A stretch of DNA of 64,000 nucleotides. It comes from Gordionus sp. m RMFG-2023 (lineage: Eukaryota > Nematomorpha > Gordioida > Chordodea > Parachordodidae). The notes below the pieces were generated by a model that saw only the letters and a list, made by a program, of their open reading frames with translations, had not been told where the DNA came from and made no database searches. The stretch lies in the NCBI RefSeq assembly GCF_954871325.1, contig NC_088775.1, positions 87,335,561 through 87,399,560 on the forward strand, written 5' to 3'. Shown in pieces: positions 1 through 12,703 of this stretch. Every line of letters starts with the position of its first letter. Positions within the stretch are counted from its first letter, which is position 1. The translations under genes were made by a program, and so were the position numbers.

Positions 1-2130
1 AAGTTAGCGATGTGACTAAAAAACAGGTTTGTTTCGATTTTTTTAAAAATGCGCATGATGATTATAGTGGGTAATCTGCATAGCCTATCGGATTTTTTTT
101 GGCGAAGACTATGCCTTCGTCCATTTTTTTTGTAAGGCTGAGCTTTAATCCATTTATTTTGGCCCTTAGCCGTTATTTTGGCTAAAGCTTAAGTTGATTA
201 ATTCTGATCGGCTAAAATCCGTTAGAATTTCGAAGGATATGTCTACCCTAACCTCTTTAATTATTTATTTATTTCTATTTCTATAATTATTGTTATATAA
301 ACATGATATGATACGATTTAATATTTTTTATTTATATTATATATATGTCGTATGGGGATTCGGAATCTCTTGATTTTAAATCCTTTACCGAGGGTTATTT
401 AGAAATTTTAAAATCCGGTTTAACCGGAAATGTATTCTAGCATGTGTAGAGTATTTACCCTACAAATTTTAGCTAATTTTACCACGAACTTTAGAACCAC
501 TTCTAATTTATATTAATTTTTATATGGATTTTTCATATAGATTAAAAATACTATGTCTATGGCTGAAAATTATAGGGTAAATACTTTACACATGATAGAA
601 TATATTTCCGGTGTTAAATCGGATTTTAAAATTTTTCAAATGACCCTCGGTAAAGGATTTAAAATCAAAAGATTCCGAATCCCCATACGACATATATATG
701 AAATTAAATGATTATATTATTTATATAATATATTTTTAATAAAAAAAGATTTATTGTTAACGATTGTTTTCATTTTATTTGTCATTTTTCGAGCCCAAAA
801 TTTTAAGCAAAAAAATCTTTTGAAGTTCAAATTTTTTTTTGAGCATATAATAATTTAAGCTATTATGCTACCATATTGCTCTCTATAATCCTATCATTCC
901 ATATATCATCCATATTTCTCTGTTGACATGCCAGCACACCCAGGTGTTTGAATTAGTTAAACATGGATTCATACGATTTTATCTTTAAGACACCATTATT
1001 TTGGTTGTAGTTTTTGTTTAATTGTATTTATTGTAACAATTTTCCAATTTAATTTTTTTAATCTCATCAAAGTACATATCATCAACAATATCATATTCAA
1101 ATATCCACATTATCAAACAAAAATAATAATCAAAAATTAAATCCAAAAATAAATTAATATTATTTTCAAAAATTTCTTCTGAATGCCATTTCTTTTCTAT
1201 ACGTGCAACCTTCATGTATTCAAAATGTATGAAAAGGATTTAAATATCTTCATTTTGGTGAGTTTGGGAGTGGAAATTGCCCTTCCCTTCCCCTGCCTTT
1301 CCTTTCCGCGGCATACGCGCTTGTTTATACTTATAACTAAAATGTTATTTGATACTAAGATCCGAAATAAATTTCAAAATCAAAAATTATTTTGAGTGCC
1401 AAGTTTCGTTATTAACCAACAAAATTAATTTCTTGAAATGAATCGCTAAAAATAAAAATAAAAAGGTAGAATAAAAATTTTATATATTTGTAAAACCGAC
1501 TTGTATTAATTTTTTAACTAGTATTATTCCAAAATAAATATTTAAAAATTTAAGCGTTTTATATTATCTATATAGATCATTTGTGAATATTTGTGAAAAA
1601 GTGCAACAAGCCATGAGGTGGAATTGAACTGGCAATATTTGCCACGAAAGAAATTTATACTTTATAATAAAAGTTAAATACATCTAAATTTTTATCTATC
1701 CTAAGTTTTTGTAGAGTATCGGCCAATTAAAATTAGCAATAAATAAATAAATTTTACAAAATTTGTATACTTAATTTTAAAATTTTTTTATAATAATAAT
1801 TTGATGAAGACTAAATTTAACCTATAGAATTGAAGCTGAACCTTAAATTTTTATAATTTCTTTATTACAAAAAAATTTATAAATATTTTATCCTGATTTT
1901 TTTTAATATTCTCCTATTCTAAACATCCCATTCAACAAAATCGTCTAATTGAAGTAAGAGTGTGAATACGCTGGGATATATATGTTTTATGATAGATCAT
2001 TTGATACAAATATAATAACAATATAGAGCGTCACATTTTCGCTGTCAAGTTTCTTTTTACAATCCTTCGATATATAACAATTATTTATCAACATTAACAA
2101 AAGGGCTCGAAGTGTTATTAAATAATAAAA
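1..2130 (+). repeat. Long repeat unit, copy A (3' portion)
   Basis: This stretch matches 8106-10175 closely and in the same orientation, from the motif AGTTAGCGATGTGACTAA to the motif GGGCTCGAAGTGTT. The same landmarks recur more divergently near 22,700 and 27,060. No open frame with family features is seen, so it reads as non-coding repetitive DNA. It includes degenerate runs of a short motif around GGCTAAGGCTAAGCC and a nested palindromic MITE at 341-698. Its identity is unknown. It could be part of a large non-autonomous element or a satellite-like tandem unit. Confidence 0.75.
341..698. mobile_element. Palindromic MITE, first copy
   Basis: A near-perfect inverted repeat of about 355 bp. 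The left end reads ATGTCGTATGGGGATTC and the right end is its complement, and the complementarity runs almost to the centre. A nearly identical copy lies at 8474-8836 and a related, more diverged palindrome at 41,825-42,105. The structure is that of a foldback-type MITE with no coding capacity. The superfamily is not clear because target-site duplications could not be fixed in the AT-rich flanks. Confidence 0.75.
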
Positions 2131-2563
2131 GATAAATTTATATTTATGTCTTTCAACTTTTCTTTATTATCCAGTAGTTTGCAATTTATGATGGAAGTTT
2201 AGCTTTTGCCATATTAATCGCATTTAAACGAATCCCCTTAAGGTAAGGTATAAGCTTGAAAAAAACAATAAAGTAAAATTAATTTTTCAAAAAAACAATA
2301 ATTCAAAAATATATAGTTTAAATATATTCGAACATATTTTATCGTTACCCTTTGTATAATAATTATTTTCTTGAAAAAGATATGATAAAATATTTCCTTG
2401 TAAAATGCGTAATATAAGGCTGGGTAAAAAAAACATATAATTTTAAATCATATTAACTTTTGCGTATTAATAAAATATAAATCAATTTCTGCAAAGTATG
2501 CTTTTTTTATTATTATCGTATCGCTTAATTTATATCTAACTAGATAGATAATAACTTAATAAC
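2131..2563 (+). repeat. Long repeat unit, 5' portion joined to copy A
   Basis: From AAATTTATATTTATGTCTTT to ATAACTTAATAAC this matches the 5' portion of the unit seen at 7030-7410, 26,030-26,440 and 30,280-30,640. It follows directly on the 3' end of copy A, which shows that the units are arranged head to tail. The match stops at the inverted end of the foldback element at 2564. No gene is seen. Confidence 0.7.
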
Positions 2564-2869
2564 GGTTCCACGTCTTTATAGAGTACCCATTATAGAGAAT
2601 GTAATTTATAGAGAAACATTTATAGAGAAAACAATTATAGAGAATGCATTTATAGAGAATTGTTTTATAGAGAATGTAGTTTATAGATAATGTTTTATAG
2701 AGAATGATTTTATAGAGAATGTTGTTTATAGAGAATGATTTTAAAGAGAATTACTTTTATAGAGAATTATTTTCTAGAGAATTATTTTCTAGAGAATTAT
2801 TTTCTAGAGAATTATTTTCTAGAGAATTATTTTCTAGAGAAATATTATATATGGGACAATTATAGAGTT

Positions 2870-5080
2870 TAAAAAATTTATGCGGGATTTGAAAAATATA
2901 TCAAAATTAACATTTTAATATCAATAAAATAGATTTCTATAAAGATTAGGGTAAAGGACTTACATTTTTATATCAATTGATTGTTTAAATAAGCGTTTAG
3001 TTATATTTTTCAATTAAATTTGGGACAGGACAGGCTCAGGCCTAAAATTTAAAATTATAGCTATGCTCCTAAAAATAAAGATTTTGGATGGAGCTTTGGC
3101 CGAAATAAATAAAATTTGCAAGGCACTAAGAAAAAAAGTTTTATTTAAAACATCGAGCCAAACAGATAATTAGACCTCGGATTTATATTATTCTTTGTCA
3201 AAGCATGCTTTAATTAGTGATGGATTTAGTATGGATTTGATAAGCATTTTTTGATAATAAATTTGTATAAAGTTCTCTTATTGTTTAATCAAAAAGACAA
3301 GGTCAAAGCTTATCACAACAAGACATGAAACAATATTCAGTATCATAGGTAGATTGTCGAATTGAATTGCTATCCATCTTAGTACTTAATTCGTGTAATC
3401 TCTGATGATGAAATTGCCACTATTATGACTCGGGAATTGGGAAAAAATAGATTATTGATTTCCTTAATTGATTCTTGCTACGTTCTTGCTTCCTGACGAG
3501 TTTTTTTTCTAATTATGTGATCAAAGACAAAATTGTATAAAAATGGGTATAGAAATATAATAAATATAAGTAGAGCTAAAATTAAATGAATTGAACATGC
3601 CTTAACACAAATTATCGTATATTTCCATTTCAGTTCAGTTGCTATATTTTATTAATCTGATGAATGTCATAAATTTTATTAGAGTGGCTATAATAGTGAT
3701 TGGACGTTACTATCATCGCTGAAGATGAGAAAATTTGATGAAATAAAATATTTACTTTGTGAGTTGTACATCAAGGAGTAGATACAACCCTAAAAAATCG
3801 AAAGGTGGAAAATATCTCTTTTTTACATTTTCTATGCCCTTATATTTTTTTTAAATGTGTATTCTTCAAGACTAAAAGAGGTTTAGAAAGATTTAAAATA
3901 AAAGTTTTAAAAGCAAGCATTGACGGATATTAAAATTAATTAATCAAGCTGAAGCTAACTTATCATTTATGATTCCACTTTTTACAGTAGAAAGCAAGGC
4001 CCTATAAAAAATATATAAGAAAAGTAAGATATCTGTCTCAGGAAGCGTATATAATGAAAATCCTTATGTTATGCTGGAAAATAAAAATATTGCTTTAATC
4101 ATGAATTTTTTTTATAAAGAAACACCCACCAACCCCTCTCCTCTCTACAGAAAAGTTTGAATAAATAATTAGCCCTAATGATACGAAGAAATTTAAATAT
4201 TAATGATATTTATACTTGCTTATAACCAGATCTATAGACCGACTACCAATAATAAAAAGACGCTTAACCATTCAAACAATGTTAAACAGGACTTTTTACC
4301 AAAGGGGAAGGGGTTATAACTCAAGATTGGCATTGAAATTAAAATGGGTAGTTTGCCGCTGTTCTAATTTTGATGTGGTATAGGAAGAGGGGAGTGGGGG
4401 AAGAAGGGGGTAGTATTATAATATATGATGAAAAATCCTTTGATAATTAGGCATTTGAAATATCTTCTAAGTGTAAAAGAGTTAGTAAAATATTGTGCAA
4501 TCTGCTGCAAATATCAAGCTTCGATACTAAAGATAGACATTACAATGCGATGGAAATCATTGTATATCATGATAAAAAACTTCTTATAATCATATGATGA
4601 AATACAAGTTTATTTGTGAACCAACCATATTTAAACAAATTGGTATCAATAACTATAATCCTTATATGTAAATTAAAAATTTCTTATTAATATTAAAAGT
4701 CTGATCTTCGGAATGTATAACAAGTGCAAAAAATCTAGAAAAAACATTTTAATTTGATTCATCATTCTCTATACTTCTAAGGAGTTTAGGCTTGTAATAA
4801 GAAATTTTTATTTTACTAAAATCAATTTAGAGAAAAGGTGTATTATTTTAAATTTTGTCGATGTATAATTTTTAGGTAAGGGTTTGAACTATCATTTTGT
4901 ATTTTGTAAATTCAGATACAATTATTTTCGGACCTATAACGATTTTGACAGAAATTGATCCAACCACCCTCTGATCTTCCCTGCCTACCCTGTGAATATT
5001 AGACAGTACTCTAGTGATCTTTTAACTAAACTTAATTTTGGTAAGGCGATAGTTTGATGGGTATTGTTTTATTTTTTGTT
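2870..5080. other. Interior of the foldback element, no gene seen
   Basis: AT-rich DNA without a credible open frame on either strand. Nothing recognisable was seen apart from short A/T runs and purine-rich patches such as 4370-4410. Confidence 0.5.
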
Positions 5081-5084
5081 TTTA

Positions 5085-5690
5085 TTTGCATTTAAAATCA
5101 TTAATTAAGTGCGTTTTATTAAATTTAAAAATCTGATTTTTCCAAGAAATGCACTTGAATAAGTGTAGAATACCCACCCTTAATGTTGCACAATCGGTTA
5201 ATTTTATACAATTCCAAAACGGTTAGCCAAGTTTTTAGGTTAAAAAATCGGCTAAGCATAATTAGGCTTAGCATAAAAATAGGCGAAAACTAATTATTCA
5301 AAAATAAGGCATCGGCTAAGGAGCTCGGTTAATCGCCCGTCATATATCTTTACATAATAAATATATAAAATAATTTTAATAAAGGCTGCGTAACGCTGAC
5401 GGGCGATTAGCCTAGCTCCCAGTCCCTACATTTTGTATAATTAGTTTTATTAGTTTTAGGCGATTTCTCGGTTAAATTATGTTTAGCTAATTTTTAGGCT
5501 ACTAACACTACTTATAAATTTCAGATTAATATAAATTAAAATTTCTTCAGAGGTTCAATATAAGATCTTCTGAAATTTATAGGGTGTGTATTCTACACAT
5601 ATTATAATGCATTTTCGGCAAAATCAGATTTAAAATTTAATAAAACGCGCTCAATATGATTTAAAATGAAAAAATAGAACAAAATAAAAT
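5085..5690. mobile_element. Palindromic MITE nested in the foldback element
   Basis: Two arms face each other. The left arm includes AAGTGCGTTTTATTAAATTT near 5108 and GGTTAATCGCCCGTCA near 5327. The right arm carries TGACGGGCGATTAGCC near 5398 and AAATTTAATAAAACGCGCTC near 5633. The arms are about 260-290 bp with a short spacer of about 50 bp. There is no coding capacity. The outer arms resemble the palindromic MITE in the collagen intron at 41,825-42,105 (both carry GCGYTTT and a CTACAC-type motif), so the two may be one family. Confidence 0.65.
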
Positions 5691-5694
5691 TATT

Positions 5695-6400
5695 AATAAA
5701 AATTTTGGCGCAATCGTATGAAATTCCCAGGGTAGATTCTCTTCGGAATTGGTAAAATCAGATTTATTAGGTAAATTATAAAAGCGCACTATAAATCAGA
5801 GACCTCAGGCCCGACCTTAAACCCGGGCCGTATTTTAATTTTTTTCAATATACCCGGGCCGAGTCTAAAATTTTATTTTTTTAAATACACGGACCGGGTC
5901 AAAAAAGCTTTTTAAAAAAAACTCGGGCCGGACCATATATTTTAAAACCAAATATTTTAAATCACCATTATTATCTAGGCAAATTAAAAATATATAATAT
6001 ATTTTTAAAAAATCGGGGGCCAAGCAGATTAAAATAATGCACAAAGCAACTAAATATAGACAAAATTTTCTAAAACAATTGGCATAAGGCTGGCTTTGTT
6101 GCTAATACTTTTTTTTTAAATGGCTACTCTACTAGTTAGAGCAAAGCACTAATAGAAACTGATAAAGAAGGAAACATTTTCATAATTTTAGCATTACTAC
6201 TTCTAATTGTTCAGCGTATTTTAAAAAAAATAACAACAGGAAACAAACTCAAAAATATTATCATATTATTCATAAGCAATACAAATCAGGAACGTGAATT
6301 TTTTTTAAGGTTATTTTTTCCCTTTTTTCAAGGGTTCCGAGAATTTATATGACGGAATCTGGCTTGTTTTTTTGAGAAAATTTATTTCTAAAATAATACT
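5695..6400. other. Foldback interior with GGGCC-rich motif, no gene
   Basis: This part carries the motif cluster CCCGGGCCG...AAAACCAAATATTTTAAATC near 5820-5990. The cluster also recurs near 7745, 22,310, 26,590 and 30,790 inside the long repeat units. No gene is seen. Confidence 0.5.
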
Positions 6401-7507
6401 TAATTCATTTTCTATAAAATCATTCTCTATAAATTTCTATAAAATTATTCTCCATAAAATCCTTCTCTATAAAATAACTCTCTAAAACAATTCTCTGTAA
6501 AATATTCTCTATAAAATAATTTCCTGTAAAACAATTCTTTGTAAAATATTCTCTATAAAATCATTCTCTATAAACGACATTCTATATAATTGTTTTCTCT
6601 TTAATAGTTTCTCTATAAAATAAATTCTCTATAAAATCATTCTCTATAAACGAGATTCTCTATAAAATCATTCTCTATAAATGAGATTCTTTATATAATT
6701 GTTTTCTCTTTAAAGTTTCTCTATAAAAAAAATTCTCTATAAAATCATTCGCTATAAAATCATTATCTATAAAATCATTCTCTATAAACGAGATTCTCTA
6801 TAAACAACATTCTCTATAATTTTTAAAAGTTTCTCTATAAAAAAAATTCTCTATAAAATCATTCTCTGTAAACGATATTCTTTATAAACGATATTCTTTA
6901 TAAACGACATTCTCTACAATTGTTTTCTCTATAAAAGTTTATCTATATTTGCATTCTCTATAAAAGATTCTCTGTAAAGACGGGATACCAATCTTACCTA
7001 TAATAACAGCTGTGTTGCCCTTATCAGATTATATCAAATTTATATTTGTGTCTTTTAACTTTCCTTTAATATCGAGAAGTTTGTAATTTATGATGGAAGT
7101 TTAGCTTTTACCAGATTTATTGCATTTAAACGAATCCCCTTAAGGTAAAGTATAAGCTTGAAAAATTATAAGGTAAAAATATATTGTAAATATATTCGAA
7201 CATATTTTATCATTATAATAATTATTTTCTTGGAAAAGATATGATGAAATATTTCCTTGTAAAATACGTAATTTAAAGTTGACGTTGAGTAAATAAAACA
7301 CATAATTTTAAATAATGTTAACTTTTACGTATTAAAATATAAATCAATTTCTTGCAAAGCTATCTTTTTTTATCGCTTAATTTCTACCTAACTAGATAGA
7401 GATAACTATTACTGAGAGAGTCCTTCAGGCCTATACTAAACAAGATATGTAAAAATATATGGGTTAATTTGATAAACATTGGAAAATCATATTATAGAGC
7501 TTTGTAT

Positions 7508-7728
7508 TAGTGTTGTTAAACGGCTCGTTTTGAGCCGATTTTTAAAACGGCTAACTCGATATTTTATCAGGAAAAATATTGTCTAAGCCTCGAGATTTCG
7601 GTAATATATGTCAAGACTCTTGTTTCTTCTATGAACAAAATCTTCAGGCTTAGGTAATATTTTTCTGGATAGCACACTGAGTAAGCCGTTTTAAAAATCG
7701 GCTCAAAACGAGCCATTTAACAACACTA
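7508..7728. mobile_element. hAT-type MITE with 8 bp target duplication
   Basis: A 221 bp element with long inverted ends that begin TAGTGTTGTTAAACGGCTCG. It is flanked on both sides by the identical 8 bp CTTTGTAT (7500-7507 and 7729-7736). An 8 bp duplication with TAGNGTTG-type ends is the signature of hAT elements. The inner part has no coding capacity. Related pieces lie at 35,880-35,985 (core) and 56,816-56,915 (left half). Confidence 0.85.
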
Positions 7729-8473
7729 CTTTGTATACATAGGCCATATATTTTTAAAATTATCAGGGTCGGGTCAAAAATTTTAAAAATAACCGGCCGG
7801 ACCGAATATTTTAAAACCGAATATTTAAAGCCATTATCAAAAAAAATAAATAATATATGATAATTTATATTTTAAAATTACTACCCCCCCCCCTCCCCTT
7901 CTAAAAAAAATTATTTATTTTTCCTATCATTTTCTAATAAAAAAATTAATTTTTTTTAGAGAAATGAAATTGTACGCGAATTTGAGTTCATCTTATAAAA
8001 TATTAAATTATTTTAATATGATTTTTTTTTAAAAGATAGGCTTAAAGTTAATTACATATCAGATCAAAATCGTGGTTCTACTCTTAACGTGGCCTTAAGT
8101 TGTGGAAGTTAGCGATGTGACTAAAAAACAGGTTTGATAACTTAAGATACAACGCACCCCTTTCGATTTTTTTAAAAATGTGCATGATGATTAGTGGGTA
8201 ATTTGCATAGCCTAACGGATTTTTTTTGGCGAAGACTATGCCTTCGTCCATTTTTTTTTAGCTAAGGCTAGCTTTAGTCCATTTATTTTGGCCCTTAGCC
8301 ATTATTTTGGCTAAAGCTTTTGATTAATTCTGATCGGCTAAAATCCGTTAGAGTTTCGAAGAATATGACTAGCCTAACCTTTTTTATTATTTATTTATTT
8401 TATTTATATTTCTATAATTATTGTTATATAAATATGATATGATACGATTTAATATTTTTTATTTATATTATAC

Positions 8474-8836
8474 TATATATATGTCGTATGGGGATTCTGA
8501 ATCTCTTGATCTTAAATCCTTTACCGAGGGCGATTTAGAAATTTTAAAATCCGGTTTAACCGGTAATGTATTCTAGCATGTGTAGAGTATTTACCCTACA
8601 AATTTTAGCCAATTTTACCATGAACTCTATAACTACTTCTAATCTATATTAATTTTTATATGGATTTTTCATTTAAATTAAAAATACTATGTCTATGGCT
8701 GAAAATTATAGGGTAAATACTTTACACAAGATAGAATATATTTCCGGTGTTAAATCGGATTTTAAAATTTTTTAAATGGCCCTCGGTAAAGTATTTAAAA
8801 TCAAAAGATTCCGAATCCCCATACGACATATATATG
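8474..8836. mobile_element. Palindromic MITE, second copy
   Basis: Near-identical to the palindrome at 341-698 and at the equivalent position of the repeat unit. The MITE was therefore already present before the unit was duplicated. It is non-coding. Confidence 0.75.
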
Positions 8837-11199
8837 AAATTAAATGATTATGTTATGAAAGTAGAATTATTTATTTAATATATTTTTAATAAAAAAAAGA
8901 TTTATTGTTATCTATTGTTTTCATTTTATTTGTCATTTTTCGAGCCCAAAATTTTAAGCAAGAAAAAATCTTTTGAATTACATAATTTTTTTTGAGCATA
9001 TAATAATTTAAGCTATTATGCTACCATATTGCTCTCTATAATCCTATCACTTCCATAAATCATCCATATTTCTTTATTGACGTGCCAGCACACCCAGGTG
9101 TTTGAATTAGTTAAACATGTTAATCTCTGATTTATACGATTTTTATCTTTAAGACACCATTATTTTGGTTGTAGTTTTTTTTAATTGTATTTATTGTAAC
9201 AATTTTCCAATTTAATTTTTTTTAATCTCATCAAAGTACATATCATCCAAAAATAAATTAATATTATTTTCAAAAATTTCTTCTGAATGTCATTTCTTTT
9301 CCATATGTGTAACCTTCATGTATTCCAAATGTATGAAAAGGATTTAAACTGTTCATTTTGGTGAGTTTGGGAGTGGAAATTTGCCCTTCCCTTCCCTGCC
9401 TTTCCTTTCCGCGGCATACGCGCTTGTTTTTACTTATAACTAAAATGTTATTTGATACTATGATCCGAAATAAATTTAAAAATCAAAAATTATTTTGTGT
9501 GCCAAGTTTCTTTAATTAACCAACAAAATTAATTTCTTGAAATGAATCGCTAAAAAAAAAATAAAAAGGTAGAATAATTATTTTATTTATTTGTAAAACC
9601 GACTTGTATTAATTTTTTAACTAATATTATTCCTAAATAAATATTTACAAATTTAAGCGTTTTATATTATAAAATCTTTATAGATCATTTGTGAACATTT
9701 GTGAAAAAGTGCAACAAACCATGAGGTGGAATTGAACTGGCAATATTTGCCATGAAAGAAATTTATACTTTATAATAAAAGTTAAATACATCTAAATTTT
9801 TATCTATCCTAAGTTTTTGTAGAGTATCGGCCAATTAAAATTAGCAATAAATAAATAAATTTTACAAAATTTGTATACTTAAATTTAAATTTTTTTAAAA
9901 AAAATTTATAAATATTTTATCCTGATTTTTTTCAATATTCTCCTATTCTAAACATCCCATTCAACAATATCGTCTAATTGAAGTAAGAGTGCGAATATGC
10001 TGGGATATAAATATGTTTTATGATAGATCATTTGATACAATTATAATAATAATATAGAGCGTCACATTTTCGCTGTCAAGTTTCTTTTTACAATCCTTCG
10101 ACATATATTTAACAATTATTTATCAACATTAACAATTTTAAGTTAAGGGCTCGAAGTGTTAATTAAATAATAAAAGATATTAAGTTAATGTAAAATAGAA
10201 GAAATATAATAAGTCCAATCAAGTCCGAATCCCGGAAAATAATTCCCCGGAAAAAAATTCCCCAGAAAATAATTCCCAGGTAAATAATTCTCCGGAAAAA
10301 AAATCCCCGGAAAAAAATCCCCGGAATAAAATTCCCCTGGAAAATAATTCCCCGGAAAAAATTTCCCCACTATACATTGAATTGCTAATGCATTGCTAAA
10401 CTGCATTGCTAAAATGCAATCAATCATTATCAATTATAAATCAATCAAAAATTTATTATGTATAATTTTTTAATGATAATTTTTTAAACTTTTTTTAAAA
10501 TATATTTAAATCATTTTTTTATTATAAATGAATAATACTGATTAAATGATATAGTATATAATTTTATTTTTATTTAATATTATTAATAAGAAATTTATTT
10601 TCTAGCTTATTAAAACAAATATACATTTTATATGCATTTAAAAATTAACAAATATATATCCGTAAGAGGGCGTTATATGTTTTAATATGTATCATTTTAG
10701 GAAACCGGAATGATGATTGGATAGCACTTTTTTTATATTTGGGTATATATATACATATGAAAAACCTAAAAATTAAAAATTTTTTTTAGGTTTCTTTGAT
10801 GTTTAATGAGTAGGTTTAGAATAGTAAAACAATGGAAATTTTTTAAAGTAAATATTGCTGGCGTTATTTATCAAAATCTCTTCATTTTTGTTTTATACGT
10901 GTATATTTACGTGCTAAGCATTATTCTAAAAAATATTTTGAAAATAATTTGATTTGACCGATTGCCGAGCTCAAACCCGACCACTCACTAAATATTCGAT
11001 TGACCAAATTTATTAGGAATATAATTTGAAAAATGTTGATTTTCGTTTTATATATCTATAAATACGTATAAAACATAATCCTAATAATTCTTCAGAATTA
11101 ATTTTATCAAAATTTTTAAATATTTTATTTGAGAATTATTATTTCGTTGATTTATTTATAGGGAATTTTTTCTCCTAATTTTGTAATTTTAATTATCTT

Positions 11200-11240
11200 A
11201 AAAACGGAGATTTTTTTCCCGGGGAATTATTTTTCTAGAT
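11200..11240. repeat. Internal copy of the GGGGAATTATTTT motif
   Basis: One or two units of the end-array motif (CCCGGGGAATTATTTTTCTAG) lie inside the MULE, well away from its left end. A second internal patch with the same motif is at 13,318-13,372. They look like stray or older copies of the end array. Confidence 0.5.
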
Positions 11241-12060
11241 TCTTTTTTAATATAGCTTACATTTAATATATTTATTGTAGCTTTCGTTCTCTTCGCTACA
11301 CTGCACAAGGTACGATTCCCAAACAATTTATTTTAAATGAAATAGTTACATTTCTCATATTTAAATAAATATATTATGCTAAGCTAACCTATCTCATATT
11401 TTACTTTTAATAAACCTTTTATCGGTCCGTTGTCTCACCCCCTCCTTCATTATTATATAGGATTTAACTTTTAATATACAATAAATTTATTGAATTTAAA
11501 ACAAATTAAACAATAACATAAAATTTATCGAATTTAAAAACATTTAATGGTAAATCTAAATATATTTCCGCGAATATGAAGTTGATGATTTATTTTCAAA
11601 AAAGATTCTCCAGCAGTAGTCCGCCAACATATTTATATGATTCTTGCCGGGAATTTAAATTGAAAACTTAAGACCCCCCAAAACGAAATTCTTTACCATT
11701 TTTCTCAAAAAGCAATCGATAAAAAATTATAAAAATTAATTAATTTATAAGGAAATATAAATCTAACACTATCACCAATTTTCAGGGATTTTCATTTGAT
11801 ACTTTTTAAAATATATCCGTATTACCATTTTTGAGATTTCGAAAAGTTGCCTTTATACGATAATATTTTTAAAACTTGACGTGAAGGGAAAACTTAGAAA
11901 ACGAATCCGAAGTCAATGTCAAATTCTACACCAAAACTTGTTTTTATTTATTTTTTCTCCCATTTTTCTTGTCACACAGTACAATTAATAAAAATTGATA
12001 AAGACATAAATATTAAATAAAACCTATATAATAATTTTAATCTATATTTTTTCAACTTTT

Positions 12061-12703
12061 AGGTAGAGATATCAACATCCAAGGATGTTTTTATCAACTA
12101 ACTCAATCAACTCATAGAAAGATTCAGGAATTGGGGTTAGAATCATCATATCGGAATGATCCAATGTTATGCTTATTTGCAGCTATGATCGATGGATTAG
12201 CATTCTTACCTATACACGATGTCAAACGAGGTATGGAGTATTTAAAAACCATTGTATCGGATGAAAACAAAGAATTATTGTTTTATTTTGATAAAAATTA
12301 TGTGAATGGAGAATTGAGACATGGGAAAAACTCTCAAAGGCAAGTAGAGCCATTGTTCCCACCAGAAACATGGAATGTGTTCAATGTTACGATTGCTGGA
12401 GAAAATCGAACAAACAATGTATGTGAAGGATGGAATAACCGATTTAAGCATATTGTAGGCAACAAAAAACCGAAGATATGGGAACTACTCGAAAAAATAA
12501 GGATGGAAATAGCGGTTGATATGGGAAAAATCGGCCAATAGAATATTGGGACATACACTCCCCAAAAAAATCGTATTTAAGCAACGAAACAAACTATTTT
12601 AAAAAATTTATGCAATGATTATTTAGAAGAGAGAAGGGACTTGCCCAATTTTCTCTCTTCAATTGGAGAACCTATACGTTCTAGAATTGTTTCTTTTGAA
12701 TAA
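12061..12703 (+). pseudogene. MULE transposase, C-terminal remnant
   Basis: Reading from a likely acceptor (CAACTTTTAG, ending at 12,061-12,062), the frame gives GRDINIQGCFYQLTQSTHRK, then an open stretch to a stop at 12,541. That stretch contains the diagnostic block RTNNVCEGWNNRFKHIVG. This block and the preceding GCF-H/Q-L-Q segment are typical of the C-terminal half of animal MULE transposases, often annotated with FLYWCH fingers. After the stop, the C-terminal block resumes in another frame (LKNLCNDYLEERRDLPNFLS) and ends at the TAA at 12,701. The N-terminal half with the first catalytic Asp residues is not seen. It is a dead, truncated gene inside the MULE. Confidence 0.8.

Larger units (their letters stand above)
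2564..6989. mobile_element. Foldback element with tandem-array inverted ends
   Basis: The outer ends are complementary: GGTTCCACGTCTTTATAGAG at 2564 and the complement of CTCTGTAAAGACGGGATACC ending at 6989. Just inside each end is an array of a roughly 10-16 bp motif built on TATAGAGAAT: about 300 bp at 2575-2865 and about 580 bp, in reverse, at 6405-6975. Long inverted ends made of short tandem repeats are known for Foldback-type and some Mutator-like elements. No transposase is recognisable inside, so the element looks non-autonomous. No clean target-site duplication could be found. The two arrays could in principle belong to separate insertions, but the matching outer ends argue for one element. 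Confidence 0.65.
6990..10230 (+). repeat. Long repeat unit, copy B
   Basis: This is the most complete copy on the left side. It runs from TATCAAATTTATATTTGTGTC near 7030 through AACTAGATAGAGATAAC, the GGGTCGGGTC/ACCGGCCGG cluster and the AGTTAGCGATGTGACTAA landmark at 8106, to TTAATTAAATAATAAAAGAT at 10,175. It duplicates copy A at high similarity with a few small indels, which suggests recent duplication. Two MITEs sit in it. No coding frame is supported. Confidence 0.7.

Noticed and set aside
2575-2865. CRISPR-like array of short direct repeats
   Set aside because: No constant repeat/spacer pattern, eukaryotic context, and the array is mirrored at the other end of a transposon.
9690-9780. 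tRNA or tRNA-derived SINE (GTTCAATTCC-like box on the minus strand)
   Set aside because: No A box or cloverleaf could be drawn; the sequence is part of the long repeat unit.
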